The notes: a model not told the origin generated them from the sequence alone. A stretch of 64,000 nucleotides of DNA from an uncultured Brevundimonas sp. (GCF_947305955.1 NZ_CAMZFB010000001.1:62001-126000); one strand, 5' to 3'. Counted from the stretch's first letter, positions 54,294 to 63,259 are shown. Program-made: numbers and translations.

Positions 54294-56375
54294 ATGGGTT
54301 CAGTCGTCAACGTCAGCTTTGGTAAGTCCAAGGCCAGCACCAACGTTCTGGGTCAGCGCGAAATGCAGGCCCGCGCCTATGCTGCACGTGCCGCTCAGTT
54401 CCTGCTGCTGAAAGCCCCACCTGCAGCAGGCAAGAGCCGCGCTTTGATGTTCATCGCACTCGATAAGATGCGCCATCAGGGACTGGCCAAGACAATTGTT
54501 TGCGTGCCTGAAACCTCTATTGGCGGGTCGTTCCGATCCACGGACCTGATGTCCTATGGCTTTGAGGCCAACTGGGAGGTTGATGACGCCTGGAACCTAT
54601 GTCTGACCGGTGATGATGCCAGCAATCAGAAGGTCAAAGCCTTTGAGGCATTTTTAGCCTCTGACGCCAAGGTTCTGATCTGCACCCACGCCACCTTCCG
54701 CTTTGGGTTTGAAGCGGTCGCCGAAAAGCTGGGTATCGAAGCGTTTGATAACTGCTTCATCGCTATCGACGAATTCCACCACGTCTCGGCTTCGGACCAC
54801 AACCGGCTTGGCGTGATCCTGCGTAGCCTGCTCAATCGCGGCGAATGCCATTTGATGGCAATGACGGGCAGCTATTTCCGGGGCGATGCAGACCCTGTGC
54901 TGCGCCCCGAAGACGAAGATCGTTTCACCATCGTCACCTATAGCTATTACGAGCAGCTAGAGGGCTATGAGCACCTCAAGGCGCTCGGCATCAACTATGC
55001 CTTCTATAAAGGTCGTTACATCAATGGCCTCGACGACGTTCTGAACCCAGACCAGAAGACCATCGTCCACATTCCGCACCGTGGGTCGTCTGAGGCCTTT
55101 GACGACAAATTCAACGAGGTCGGCAAGATCATCGACCTGATCGGCGTCCATGAGAGCCGCGATCCGGAAACCGGTTTCGACCTTATCCGCCGCCCCGATG
55201 GCCGCCTCATCAAGGTAGCCGATCTAGTCGATGACGGCCCAGGACGCGATATCGTCAAAGCCGCCCTGTCTCGCGAAATCAAAAGCCCTGACGGCAAGCG
55301 TGACGATGTAGCCGATCGCGCCAAGGTCGATATCATTATTGCGCTCGGCATGGCCAAGGAAGGCTTTGACTGGGTTTGGTGTGAGCACGCCCTGACCATC
55401 GGCTATCGCTCTTCGCTGACCGAAATCGTCCAGATCATCGGACGGGCAACCCGCGATGCTCCGGGTAAGCCCAAGGCCACCTTTACGAACCTCGTTGCAG
55501 AACCCGGCGTCGAAACTGGACTTGTGACCGATGCAGTCAATGACATGCTCAAGGCCATTTCCGGCTCGCTGCTGATGGAGCAGGTTCTGGCTCCGAACTT
55601 TAAGTTCTACCGCCGCGAAGATGGCGATATTCGCGCTCCAATTAGCACCGATGAAAACGGCAATGTCGTTATCGGCATCAAGGGCTTGATAGAGCCGCCT
55701 ACACAGCGAGCTCGCGAGATTTGTGAAAAGGATATGCACGACCTGATGGCCGCCGCCTGTCAGGAAATGGACAAACGCGCCATCTCGCCGGACACAGCCC
55801 CCGAAGTCATGACCCAGATGGTGTTCACCGACATCATCGAGCGCAAATACCCTACGCTTGGGGAGGAAGAGACTGAGGCTGTTCGTCAGCAGCTTTCCGC
55901 CCAAATGAACATCGTCACTCTCGCCCGCAAGGAATATGAGCGCGGCATGCAGGAAGCTGGCACTATCTTCGAGGGATCAGCGCCCACAGACAGTTCCTCC
56001 GCTGCGGAAGAAGATGAGGATCTGGGTTCAGCACCAAACACCCTGCTTCAGATGGTCAAGAAGTTCATCAATGTCCGCGATATTGATATCGAACTGATCG
56101 ACAGCGTGAACACCTTCCAAGAACGTTTCGAGGTGATGTCTAAATCCTTGGACGCCCCGCTGCTGTCCAACGTCCAGGCCGCAATCATCGCTCAGCGCAT
56201 CACCATGACTGAAGCTGAAGCCCGAACGCTGTGGCCACGCATCAAGGCGTTCAGAGCTTCCGAAGGCCGCGAACCGAACCCCCACTCTGCTGACCCGCTA
56301 GAAAAGCGGATGGCAGAAGCTCTGGCTTGGCTGAAACAGGAAAAAGCCAAACGCATGCGTGATGGTGCCCTCTGA
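54294..56375 (+). CDS. SF2 DEAD/DEAH-type helicase or translocase
   Basis: The 693-aa protein has Walker A KAPPAAGKSRAL near residue 43, Walker B AIDEFHHVS near 160 (DEFH) and a TGSYF-type motif III. Motif VI QIIGRATRDAP lies near 382. These are SF2 features of type I/III-like restriction motors. The last 150 residues are helical and acidic and have no known domain. It starts 43 bases after the methyltransferase and ends 2 bases before the GIY-YIG gene, so the three form one operon. Confidence 0.9.
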   Translation: MGSVVNVSFGKSKASTNVLGQREMQARAYAARAAQFLLLKAPPAAGKSRALMFIALDKMRHQGLAKTIVCVPETSIGGSFRSTDLMSYGFEANWEVDDAWNLCLTGDDASNQKVKAFEAFLASDAKVLICTHATFRFGFEAVAEKLGIEAFDNCFIAIDEFHHVSASDHNRLGVILRSLLNRGECHLMAMTGSYFRGDADPVLRPEDEDRFTIVTYSYYEQLEGYEHLKALGINYAFYKGRYINGLDDVLNPDQKTIVHIPHRGSSEAFDDKFNEVGKIIDLIGVHESRDPETGFDLIRRPDGRLIKVADLVDDGPGRDIVKAALSREIKSPDGKRDDVADRAKVDIIIALGMAKEGFDWVWCEHALTIGYRSSLTEIVQIIGRATRDAPGKPKATFTNLVAEPGVETGLVTDAVNDMLKAISGSLLMEQVLAPNFKFYRREDGDIRAPISTDENGNVVIGIKGLIEPPTQRAREICEKDMHDLMAAACQEMDKRAISPDTAPEVMTQMVFTDIIERKYPTLGEEETEAVRQQLSAQMNIVTLARKEYERGMQEAGTIFEGSAPTDSSSAAEEDEDLGSAPNTLLQMVKKFINVRDIDIELIDSVNTFQERFEVMSKSLDAPLLSNVQAAIIAQRITMTEAEARTLWPRIKAFRASEGREPNPHSADPLEKRMAEALAWLKQEKAKRMRDGAL

Positions 56376-56377
56376 TC

Positions 56378-57544
56378 ATGGCTCGCCCGACTCTTAATGA
56401 AATCTTTGCCGAACCGGATGACTTTGGCCTGTTGGATGTCAAAGCCGCCAACATACGATCTTCGAGCGCCGACAAAGACGCCGCTATCAGGCAGGAAGTC
56501 GAAGCCTTCTATGCCAAGCATGAACGCTGGCCCGATCCAGACGCTCCAAGCCATGACGAAATGCGCCTTGGTACTATCTGGTCCACAATATCGCCCGAGA
56601 GCTATCAACCTACCGAACAGGTCGCGCTACGGGATTGGCGAGAAGAACCAGATGAGAGCGATATTCCAGATAGCTTAGACGATATCTTCGGGGATGATGG
56701 CCTCGACGTGGATGCTACGCTGATCAAGCTCGAACATGTCACAGCCGCCGCTGAAAGACACACGCCGGATCACCGTGCTGATTTTGTGCCGTGCCGCGAC
56801 TTCCATCTATTTGAGCCTCGCTTCGAGGAAGTCCAAGCTGCACTAGAAAGTGGAGAGCGAAAGGCCCTACCGGTCAAGAAATGGGCAGTGATCGAACCGA
56901 TCGAAGGGGATGTATTCATCCGCAACGGTCTGCTCGCCTTGATCGCCGAAAAGTCTGAAATGATGATGCGGGGCGGTTCTCGTGACCATCGGCTTCGTGT
57001 GATCTTCTCAAACGGTACTGAAAGCGACCCACTGATGTCGTCTTTCCGTAAATCGCTCAATGACGATCCAACCGCCCGCACCGTAAATAAGGTGGGGCTA
57101 GGTCCCCTCGATCCCGAATGGGAAGCTGATCGCCTTAACTTGTCCGGGACGATCTACGTTCTGCGCTCACTGTCCGACGAGCCAGTGATCAAGGAAAAAC
57201 GCATGATCCTGCACAAGATTGGCGTTACCAGCCAAGACGTACGCAGACGCATTGCCGACGCCCGAAATGATCCGACTTTCCTACTGGCACCGGTCGAGAT
57301 CGTTGCAGAGTTTGGCCTGAAAAATCTGCCTCGCCAGACCGTCGAAACCTTGTTGCACCGCTTCTTTGATGAGGCTCGCCCGAACGGCCTATTCATCAAT
57401 GATCGCTACGGCAAAACCATCCACCCAAGAGAGTGGTTCTACGTTCTTCCGGAACACGTCAGCCAAGCCGCCAAGCTGATCCAGGAAAAGCAGTTGCACC
57501 TTTACCGGTACGATCTTCAATCGCAGAGAATTGTCCGGCGTTAA
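56378..57544 (+). CDS. GIY-YIG nuclease of the methyltransferase-helicase operon
   Basis: The 388-aa protein has an N-terminal acidic region (LNEIFAEPDDFGLLDVK) of about 240 residues without a known domain. A C-terminal GIY-YIG domain of the T5orf172/MUG113 type follows. TIYVLRS stands for GIY, LHKIGVTSQDVRRRIADA for YIG and its Arg, and TVETLLHRFF carries the catalytic Glu. It is the likely cutting subunit of a restriction-like system with the two genes before it. Confidence 0.88.
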   Translation: MARPTLNEIFAEPDDFGLLDVKAANIRSSSADKDAAIRQEVEAFYAKHERWPDPDAPSHDEMRLGTIWSTISPESYQPTEQVALRDWREEPDESDIPDSLDDIFGDDGLDVDATLIKLEHVTAAAERHTPDHRADFVPCRDFHLFEPRFEEVQAALESGERKALPVKKWAVIEPIEGDVFIRNGLLALIAEKSEMMMRGGSRDHRLRVIFSNGTESDPLMSSFRKSLNDDPTARTVNKVGLGPLDPEWEADRLNLSGTIYVLRSLSDEPVIKEKRMILHKIGVTSQDVRRRIADARNDPTFLLAPVEIVAEFGLKNLPRQTVETLLHRFFDEARPNGLFINDRYGKTIHPREWFYVLPEHVSQAAKLIQEKQLHLYRYDLQSQRIVRR

Positions 57545-57580
57545 GCGTTAGGGCATGAAAATGATCTATGTGACCCAGAA

Positions 57581-58279
57581 CTAAAGATGCGTAGACGGCC
57601 ATCCGAAACCGAACCTACCTACATAAAATCCTAGATAAAGATACCTTAGGTCACTTTCCCAATCTTCAATGGCCTGATCCAACCGGCTGTCGGAGCGGCG
57701 CTTAGCGTTTCGTGCAAATGCAGCGATACTTTCCGCAATCTTACGAAGACGGATTGCGCTTCCTGGTTCCCCCCACTGATCGAGGTATGCAGGAGGAAAA
57801 GCTGGAGGTATCACCCCTTCAAATACCTTTGTGAGGATGCTTTGACGCAGCGGCGTAGACAAATCTGCGGTCTTGCCGACACGATATTCCAAGAAGCCCA
57901 AGACTCCCTCCGCAACCCATCCATCAGAAGAAATTGAACCATTACCTCCAGGTGCATCAGTGGAGGGCCATTTAAAAAAGTCATCTTGAGAGGCCGGATT
58001 AAGACGACGTCTCAACCACTCGTTCTCGACACCATCCAGCACTTGCTGCGCCGCTGGCCAAAATGCCTTCTTCTGTTTTGAGCCGAGTATCTGAATGGCG
58101 TTGTGCCATACCCTCACAGTGTCAGCGAGCGACATCGACGGCAAACGCTCGATGGTTCTAGCTGCTGATGGCGAAATCTCTTTTCGTTTAGCTGGCTCCC
58201 ACTTTTTCGAAGGAGGCGAAGCTTGGTTGCGCTTAACTGCCTTACGCGCCGTCTTCTTCCCGCGCACGTTCGAACTCAC
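57581..58279 (-). CDS. Hypothetical protein, 232 aa
   Basis: It has a basic N-terminus (RGKKTARKAVKRNQ) followed by helical segments. No membrane segment or catalytic motif is seen. It faces the defence operon convergently and is the last gene inside the island. I cannot assign a role. Confidence 0.6.
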   Translation of the reverse strand: MSSNVRGKKTARKAVKRNQASPPSKKWEPAKRKEISPSAARTIERLPSMSLADTVRVWHNAIQILGSKQKKAFWPAAQQVLDGVENEWLRRRLNPASQDDFFKWPSTDAPGGNGSISSDGWVAEGVLGFLEYRVGKTADLSTPLRQSILTKVFEGVIPPAFPPAYLDQWGEPGSAIRLRKIAESIAAFARNAKRRSDSRLDQAIEDWESDLRYLYLGFYVGRFGFGWPSTHL

Positions 58280-58563
58280 GATATCTCCCCCCAGAGATTC
58301 CCATAACGCTTATTCCAAGCTTAATAGATCAATGTTCTCAACTATAGATTCAAACCTGATTGATTGAAGCCCTACCAGCCATCTTGCGGGTATAGCGCGG
58401 GTCGAATTCTAGGCCGCCTCCTAGTTATCGATCGTAACTTAGGGAGCGCCTAATTCAGCCCTATAGGCCAGCGTGGGTCGTTGATGGGTCGGGCCACAAA
58501 CCTTACCCATCGCCCCCATCAATCCATTGTAATATATAAACTTTATGTGCCGCTTCCCAAGAT

Positions 58564-58610
58564 TTCGTAATGCGGGGGTCACGTGTTCGAGTCACGTAAG
58601 CGGCACCACC
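58564..58610 (+). repeat. attR: second copy of the 47-bp tRNA-Thr repeat
   Basis: It is identical to 39596-39642. Fifteen bases upstream, GCCGCTT (58549-58555) mimics the 5' acceptor strand and could pair with AAGCGGC (58598-58604). D-arm and 5' anticodon-stem sequences are missing, so it is not a functional tRNA. The 58280-58563 gap before it holds no gene. Confidence 0.93.
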
Positions 58611-58709
58611 TTTTCCCTAATAAATATAGAGACTTACCGGTCACATTCTTGTCGGCTTCGCGACGCGCTGCGCAGCTTTTGCAGCAACTTTGTAGCAGAG
58701 CAGAAAAGT

Positions 58710-59294
58710 TCACTTATCCACCCTTTTCCCTGCCACATCGATCGCTCCATTAAGCAGCGACCTGACATCCGGTAGTCTGACGACCTTAGACGATCCAGCA
58801 CGTCGAGTTGGCCCCTTTTGATTCAACCGGGGAAACGCCCGACTCTTTTCGGACAGCCCCCACAGCAACTCGTCCTCCAGAGAACACGCATCCGGATATG
58901 GAATGGTTATAATGCGGACTAAGTCCGGCTCCAGTTCATTTCCAACGAGTTCCCGGGCAAGCCGGCCTGCATGATGCAATGTGCAGGATTGCCCTGTGAA
59001 CGCACCTGAAAACGACAAGACGCGGGCTGAAAGGCTAGCGTCGCTCTTTCCGACGTAGAGGACCCACATCTCCTCGTTGAGCACGGCTCGAACAATATCT
59101 CGATCAGGCAACAAGTCGTCGTTATGGACGACAATATATGCGCCCGAATTATAGCCCACTCGCTTTCGCAGCTTGCGAAGCCTTGCTTTCTGCTCGACCG
59201 CGTCAACCGGACACGTGACTGAATAACGCAGCTTTCTGGTTTTTGCGGCGCATACGGGGCACCGCTTGCGGTCGTGACACCAACAAGCGTTCAT
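58710..59294 (-). CDS. GIY-YIG-like protein with an N-terminal Cys cluster
   Basis: The product is about 194 aa. The N-terminus has CWCHDRKRCPVC, a possible zinc ribbon. The rest has SGAYIVV and VLYVGKSDASLSARVLSF in GIY-YIG order, then LEDELLWGL as a possible Glu region. It starts four bases inside the excisionase end, so the two are coupled. The role is unknown. Confidence 0.62.
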   Translation of the reverse strand: MNACWCHDRKRCPVCAAKTRKLRYSVTCPVDAVEQKARLRKLRKRVGYNSGAYIVVHNDDLLPDRDIVRAVLNEEMWVLYVGKSDASLSARVLSFSGAFTGQSCTLHHAGRLARELVGNELEPDLVRIITIPYPDACSLEDELLWGLSEKSRAFPRLNQKGPTRRAGSSKVVRLPDVRSLLNGAIDVAGKRVDK

Positions 59295-59548
59295 GCCGCC
59301 CATCCTTGAGCGTCACGCTGCTGCTGCCCTTCAATGAACAGATTAATGTCTTCGGGTCGGTAGCGGATATTCCTACCACCGACTCGGCAATAGCTCGGGC
59401 CTTCTCCAGTCCCGCGCCACTTCTCCAAAGTGCGATGCGATAGCTTTAGAAGCCGAGCGGCTTCCTTGGTGCAAAGCAATCCAAGCGACGGCCTGATCCC
59501 AACTACTGGGACGCTCTTGGGCGCAGCTCCGTTTTCGGTGACACGCAT
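59291..59548 (-). CDS. AlpA/excisionase-type HTH protein
   Basis: The 85-aa protein has the HTH_17/AlpA motif: LLCTKEAARLLKLSHRTLEKWRGTGEGPSY, GRNIRYRPEDINLFI. I use the ATG at 59548, with GGAG nine bases upstream, over a GTG at 59557. Such factors control excision or activate integrase genes. It lies near the right att repeat. Confidence 0.88.
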   Translation of the reverse strand: MRVTENGAAPKSVPVVGIRPSLGLLCTKEAARLLKLSHRTLEKWRGTGEGPSYCRVGGRNIRYRPEDINLFIEGQQQRDAQGWAA

Positions 59549-59712
59549 TACTGACACTCTCCTTCATCACCGAGGAGCGCCCGCTGCGGTCGCTCTCCGC
59601 CCGGCGTTGAGTGACAGACTATCTATATGGAAATTATCCCTCTTAGTGCGGCAAAAATCATTAAAATATTTGATAGTTTTCAGAGGCTTATTTTTGAAGT
59701 AGGCCGCACCTG

Positions 59713-60093
59713 ATGCAAAAGCCAAAACCTATTCAAGCCGAAAGCGCGACACTTTCGACGCTCGCCAATGCTCTTCACCGTCGCGGTTTTCGCTTTCGGA
59801 AAGCCGCTCGCGAGCTTCCTGGGCACCCCCACTTAGTCTTTCCCCGGTGGAAGACGGCCATTTTCGTCTGCGACTGCCAACACTACCTTCATGGGTGCCC
59901 CACATCTTTGAAGTGGTCTTTCCCTGACGCCCACACTCGATCAAAAGAATTGGCCATATTTACTTGTGTCCTGTCCCACCGCGGCTGGAAGGTTGACACA
60001 GTCTGGAGATGTGAAGTCAGCGATCAGGCCCCTATTTCATCTCGAATACTGAACATATTCGACCTGACAGTCGCCTCCTCGGCAGACGGTTAA
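59713..60093 (+). CDS. Vsr-like very-short-patch repair endonuclease homologue
   Basis: The 126-aa protein aligns with Vsr over LANALHRRGFRFRKAARELPGHP, LVFPRWKTAIFV and HRGWKVDTVWRCEV. Active-site positions differ. The Mg-binding Asp (PGxPD in Vsr) is His here, and the following THGCFWH region reads VCDCQHY. Catalysis by the usual mechanism is therefore doubtful. No Dcm-type cytosine methylase is adjacent, as would be usual. It may be a decaying or repurposed gene. Confidence 0.75.
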   Translation: MQKPKPIQAESATLSTLANALHRRGFRFRKAARELPGHPHLVFPRWKTAIFVCDCQHYLHGCPTSLKWSFPDAHTRSKELAIFTCVLSHRGWKVDTVWRCEVSDQAPISSRILNIFDLTVASSADG

Positions 60094-60146
60094 CTGAACC
60101 TTTCCAACTGGTGATGCAGCGTCCTCACACGTCCAGTGGGGTATCC

Positions 60147-61982
60147 ATGAACCAGCAAGCCTTGTCCGCCTTCCTTTGGTCCGTCGCCGATCTTCTGCGC
60201 GGTGATTACAGACAGTCGGACTATGGCAAGGTCATCCTGCCCCTGACTGTCCTGCGACGCATCGACTGTGTGCTCGCCAACAGCAAGGAAGCTGTGTTGG
60301 CTGAACTGGCCAACCGCACTCAGCAAGGGGTAGCCCCAGATCCATTCCTGCGCCGCAAGTCGGACGCGACCTTCTACAACACTTCGCCTTTTGACCTGAA
60401 AAAGCTGATGGGCGACCAAGATAATATCGCCATCAACCTTCGGGGTTACATTCAGGCCTTCTCCCCGGAAGTGCGCGACATCTTCGACAGTTTCGAATTC
60501 GACGCTCAGATCGACCGCCTGTCCAAGAGCGGACTGCTCTATCAGGTGGTTGAGAAGTTCACCCAGATCGACCTGCACCCAGAATCCGTCAGCAATTATC
60601 AGATGGGTCTGGTCTTCGAAGAGCTGATCCGTCGCTTCTCGGAACTGTCGAACGAGACAGCCGGTGAGCACTTCACGCCGCGTGAAGTTATTAAACTGAT
60701 GGTCAATCTGCTGTTCGTCGAAGACGATGACCTGCTCAGCAAGCCCGGAATCGTTCGCGCCATCTATGACCCGACAGCGGGCACCGGTGGCATGCTGTCT
60801 GTAGCCGAAGAATACCTGACAGACATGAACCCGTCGGCTTCGGTCTCTCTGTTTGGTCAGGAGTTGAACCCAGAATCCTATGCCATCTGCAAGGCTGACA
60901 TGCTGATCAAGGGTCAGGATGTCGGCAACATCATCTTCGGCAACACCCTGTCCGACGACGGCCATCCCGATCAAAAATTCGACTACATGCTGTCGAACCC
61001 GCCGTTTGGTGTTGAATGGAAAAAGGTCGAAAAGGCTGTCCGCGCAGAGCACGACCAGCAAGGCCACAATGGACGCTTTGGCCCGGGCCTACCGCGCGTC
61101 TCTGACGGGTCCATGCTCTTCCTGATGCACTTGTTGTCTAAGATGCGTCCGGCCGCGCAAGGCGGTGCCCGCTTTGGCATCGTTTTAAACGGCTCGCCCC
61201 TGTTTACCGGTGGTGCCGGTTCGGGTGAGAGCGAGATCCGTCGCCATGTGCTGGAAAGCGATCTGGTCGAAGCCATCATCGCCCTGCCAACCGACATGTT
61301 CTACAACACCGGCATTGCCACCTATGTCTGGATCCTGAGCAATCGCAAACCGGCGGAGCGCAAGGGCAAGGTCCAGCTCATCGACGGCTCCGGCTTTTGG
61401 CAGAAAATGCGCAAGTCGCTTGGGTCCAAGCGAAAGGAGCTGGGTGAAGCAGACATTGCCACCCTCACGCGCCTGTTTGGTGACTTTGCCGAGGCCAATC
61501 TTGCCCGCATTATCGATGCTGGTGGCAAAGAGGTTGGCACTGAGGTCGTTCTAAAGGGCGAGCAGGCACCACAAGCCCCAGAAGGCGGCAAAATCAAGCT
61601 GGCCCCGCTGTCCAAGATCATGCCGAACGAAAGCTTCGGCTATCGCACCATTACGGTCGAGCGCCCCTTGATGGATGAGAACGGCAATCCGGTCGTGGCC
61701 CTGAAGGGCAAGAAGAAGGGGCAGCCCCAGCCCGACACCTCGCGCCGCGACACCGAGAACGTGCCCCTGTCAGAGGACATCCAGACCTATTTCGAGCGCG
61801 AGGTGAAGCCCCACGCACCCGACGCCTGGATCGACCACGACAAGACCAAGACGGGCTATGAAATCCCGTTCAACCGCCACTTCTATGTCTTCGAGCCGCC
61901 GCGCGACCTGTCCGAGATCGACGCCGACCTGCTCGAGGTCACCGACCGCATCAAGGCCATGATAGAGGAGATGGCCGCGTGA
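60147..61982 (+). CDS. hsdM: Type I restriction-modification methyltransferase subunit
   Basis: HsdM methylates adenine in the bipartite site set by HsdS. The 611-aa protein has FLWSVADLLRGDYRQSDYGKVILPLTVLRRIDC at the start, SAM motif DPTAGTGGMLSVAEEYL and the catalytic NPPF in SNPPFGVEWKK near residue 285. I use the ATG at 60147; an earlier frame start adds 12 residues. The stop overlaps the hsdS start. Confidence 0.96.
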   Translation: MNQQALSAFLWSVADLLRGDYRQSDYGKVILPLTVLRRIDCVLANSKEAVLAELANRTQQGVAPDPFLRRKSDATFYNTSPFDLKKLMGDQDNIAINLRGYIQAFSPEVRDIFDSFEFDAQIDRLSKSGLLYQVVEKFTQIDLHPESVSNYQMGLVFEELIRRFSELSNETAGEHFTPREVIKLMVNLLFVEDDDLLSKPGIVRAIYDPTAGTGGMLSVAEEYLTDMNPSASVSLFGQELNPESYAICKADMLIKGQDVGNIIFGNTLSDDGHPDQKFDYMLSNPPFGVEWKKVEKAVRAEHDQQGHNGRFGPGLPRVSDGSMLFLMHLLSKMRPAAQGGARFGIVLNGSPLFTGGAGSGESEIRRHVLESDLVEAIIALPTDMFYNTGIATYVWILSNRKPAERKGKVQLIDGSGFWQKMRKSLGSKRKELGEADIATLTRLFGDFAEANLARIIDAGGKEVGTEVVLKGEQAPQAPEGGKIKLAPLSKIMPNESFGYRTITVERPLMDENGNPVVALKGKKKGQPQPDTSRRDTENVPLSEDIQTYFEREVKPHAPDAWIDHDKTKTGYEIPFNRHFYVFEPPRDLSEIDADLLEVTDRIKAMIEEMAA

Positions 61983-63259
61983 GCGCGCCTGCATACGAGA
62001 GCTATAAGGACAGCGGCGTAGCTACAATTGGCCACATGCCAACTAGCTGGATGATCGCTCAACTAAAGCGAATAGCAACGCTTGTATATGGCGATGCGTT
62101 AGCGTCAGAGCTACGAATACCAGGTGATGTTAAGGTATTCGGTTCAAACGGCCCCGTTGGCCAGCACAATGTAGCTAACACGTCAGAACCGGTTATTTTT
62201 GTAGGGCGTAAGGGTTCCTGTGGCGCGTTAACATGGAGCGATGACGCAGGGTTCGCCATCGACACAGTCTATTACATCGATGAGAACAGCAGCCAGGTAA
62301 ACCTTAGATGGCTATATTGGGTTCTGCATACATTAGGTCTTTCGCAGACCTCCCAAGACACCGGCGTTCCCGGCCTTAGCCGAGAAGTGGCGCATTCTTC
62401 TCCAGTCCCGCTTCCATCATCTGCCGAACAAACCGCCATCGCTGCGTTTCTGGATCGGGAGACCGGCAAGATCGACGCGCTGATCGAGGCGCAGACGCGG
62501 CTGATCGAACTGCTGAAGGAAAAGCGTCAGGCCGTCATCTCCCACGCCGTCACCAAGGGCCTCAACCTCGACGCCCCGATGAAGGACTCCGGCATCGAAT
62601 GGGTCGGCCACGTCCCCGCGCATTGGGATGTCGTGGCGGTGAAGCGCATGATTGACCTTGCTACATCAGGACCCAGAGGCTGGTCCGATATGCAGAGCGA
62701 AAGCGGCTCATTGTTCTTTCAGAGCCAGTGCATCGGAAGAGCGATGGAAGCAGTTTTTGATAATGCTACATTGATTACACCTCCTGACGATGCCGATGCA
62801 GAGAGAGCGCGGCTCCGCCATGACGATGTCGTGGTTTGCATTACAGGTGGGCGGACGGGCGCAGTGGCTCATATCCGTGAACTGCCGGAAGCCTCATACA
62901 TTAATCAGCACGTTTGCCTACTCAGACCGCGTGGGCTTGAGTTAAGCGGACGTTTTCTTGCCTACGCGATGTTTTCATACGCTGGCCAAGAGCAGTTGAG
63001 CCTTTCAATGTATGGCCTAAAGCAGGGCTTGGGTTTGGATCAGGTTCGGTCGCACAAATTTACTGTTCCGCCAAAGAAGGAGCAGGAAGCAATCGTCAGC
63101 TTCTTGGATCTGCGCTTTGCTGAGTTTGAGAGCCTGATCTGCCACTCAGAGGAGGCGATTACTTTGCTAACAGAACGCCGCGCCGCACTCATCTCAGCTG
63201 CCGTGACGGGCAAGATCGACGTGCGCGGACTGGTGAACATCGAAAGCGAAGCCGCTTAA
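61979..63259 (+). CDS. hsdS: Type I restriction-modification specificity subunit
   Basis: The 426-aa protein starts at a GTG overlapping the hsdM stop. It has two target-recognition halves joined by helical conserved regions with paired signatures DSGVATIGHMPTSW and DSGIEWVGHVPAHW. Each half ends in an EQxAI(xx)FLD-type helix (EQTAIAAFLDRE, EQEAIVSFLDLR). The two target domains are AT-richer than the conserved region (about 62440-62640), the usual sign of domain exchange. Confidence 0.95.
   Translation: MSAPAYESYKDSGVATIGHMPTSWMIAQLKRIATLVYGDALASELRIPGDVKVFGSNGPVGQHNVANTSEPVIFVGRKGSCGALTWSDDAGFAIDTVYYIDENSSQVNLRWLYWVLHTLGLSQTSQDTGVPGLSREVAHSSPVPLPSSAEQTAIAAFLDRETGKIDALIEAQTRLIELLKEKRQAVISHAVTKGLNLDAPMKDSGIEWVGHVPAHWDVVAVKRMIDLATSGPRGWSDMQSESGSLFFQSQCIGRAMEAVFDNATLITPPDDADAERARLRHDDVVVCITGGRTGAVAHIRELPEASYINQHVCLLRPRGLELSGRFLAYAMFSYAGQEQLSLSMYGLKQGLGLDQVRSHKFTVPPKKEQEAIVSFLDLRFAEFESLICHSEEAITLLTERRAALISAAVTGKIDVRGLVNIESEAA

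Larger units (their letters stand above)
39596..58610. mobile_element. Genomic island (~19 kb) in tRNA-Thr(CGU)
   Basis: It is bounded by perfect 47-bp direct repeats and contains a tyrosine integrase (49808-50959), a primase/helicase-like ATPase, several HTH regulators, insertion elements and probable defence genes. Base composition is visibly lower in GC than the left flank, most sharply at 39650-41550. No conjugation or virion genes are seen, so it is either a mobilisable island or a phage-satellite-like element. The integrase sits mid-island rather than next to an att site, which suggests rearrangement or composite growth. Confidence 0.9.

Noticed and set aside
58549-58610. Second tRNA-Thr gene
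   Set aside because: Only the 3' half is present. The D arm and 5' anticodon stem are missing.
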